From contig JADJIA010000001.1 in assembly GCA_016707285.1 (NCBI GenBank), positions 372,001-436,000 on the forward strand: a DNA stretch of 64,000 nucleotides, given 5' to 3'. Positions 63,853-64,000 of this stretch are shown here, piece after piece. Each line of letters begins with the position of its first letter. Positions within the stretch are counted from its first letter, which is position 1. The notes under the pieces were generated by a model. The model saw nothing but the letters and a program-made list of their open reading frames with translations, searched no databases and had not been told where the DNA came from. The DNA is from Ignavibacteriales bacterium. Its GTDB lineage: Bacteria; Bacteroidota; Ignavibacteria; Ignavibacteriales; Ignavibacteriaceae. The position numbers and the translations under genes are program-made.

Positions 63853-64000
63853 ATATCTGTCTAATTTAAAATTTTCACCCAAATACATTTTCCTGACATC
63901 TTCATCTTCAGCCAGTTCTTCTGCTCCACCCGACCTGAATATTACTCCGGAAATAAGGATATAAGCCTTATCCACGATACTTAAAGTTTCATGTACATTA
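63850..64000 (-). CDS. lptB: LptB, LPS export ABC ATPase (C-terminal part, runs off the window)
   Basis: The last 49 codons are in the window, ending at TAA 63850. They read NVHETLSIVDKAYILISG, then GGAEELAEDEDVRKMYLGENFKL, the characteristic C-terminus of LptB including the H-loop-side helix. LptB powers LPS transport with LptFG. This confirms an LPS-bearing outer membrane. Confidence 0.8.
   Translation of the reverse strand, partial: NVHETLSIVDKAYILISGVIFRSGGAEELAEDEDVRKMYLGENFKLDRY

Overview
The window comes from a Gram-negative bacterium of the Bacteroidota/Chlorobi/Ignavibacteriota group, most likely an Ignavibacteria-type genome. The main evidence is at least seven secreted proteins ending in the type IX secretion (T9SS) sorting domain with the NYPNPFNP-type motif that is so common in that lineage. 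LPS-related genes (lptB 3' end, O-antigen ligase, core glycosyltransferases) and outer-membrane or lipoprotein genes fit this. No rRNA, tRNA, CRISPR array, transposase or phage gene was found.

Layout. (1) 0.15-8.2 kb, minus strand: two exported TPR-CHAT proteins; the second is split by a one-base shift in an A run. (2) 8.5-15.5 kb, plus strand and divergent from (1): a secreted protein of unknown function, a FecR-domain protein, a predicted outer-membrane barrel, a CHASE2 class III cyclase and an RlpA-like lipoprotein. Together (1) and (2) look like one envelope sensing and signalling module sharing an intergenic region that holds two inverted repeats. (3) 15.6-26.8 kb: O-antigen ligase, glycosyltransferase, REC-PAS-histidine kinase, AbgT transporter, esterase, PD40 beta-propeller, metallo-beta-lactamase-fold enzyme, and a fur-feoA-feoB iron operon. 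(4) 27-33 kb: T9SS cargo genes (CotH-like, beta-helix, YCF48-like). (5) 33.4-42.3 kb, minus strand: housekeeping genes (LPS glycosyltransferase, DCC protein, CorC-like protein, lipoprotein, UbiA-type prenyltransferase, an acyl-CoA mutase with the isobutyryl-CoA mutase residue signature, mutL, dihydrofolate reductase, thyA). (6) 42.4-51.8 kb: a frameshifted T9SS cargo, M1 peptidase, aroA, then trmH-like, hicB-like, deoC, folD and ymdB-like genes. (7) 52-60.4 kb: a T9SS cargo island containing a very large cargo gene broken by five frame changes, one of them at a 16-bp palindrome. (8) 60.5-64 kb: recQ, a HEAT-repeat protein and the 3' end of lptB.

The most unusual features are the CHAT/FecR/CHASE2-cyclase module, a family of exact 8-bp-period tandem repeats lying at or over gene 3' ends at four of five loci, and frame disruption concentrated in large exported genes while the housekeeping genes stay intact. 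All functional calls come from reading motifs and gene context; no searches were run.
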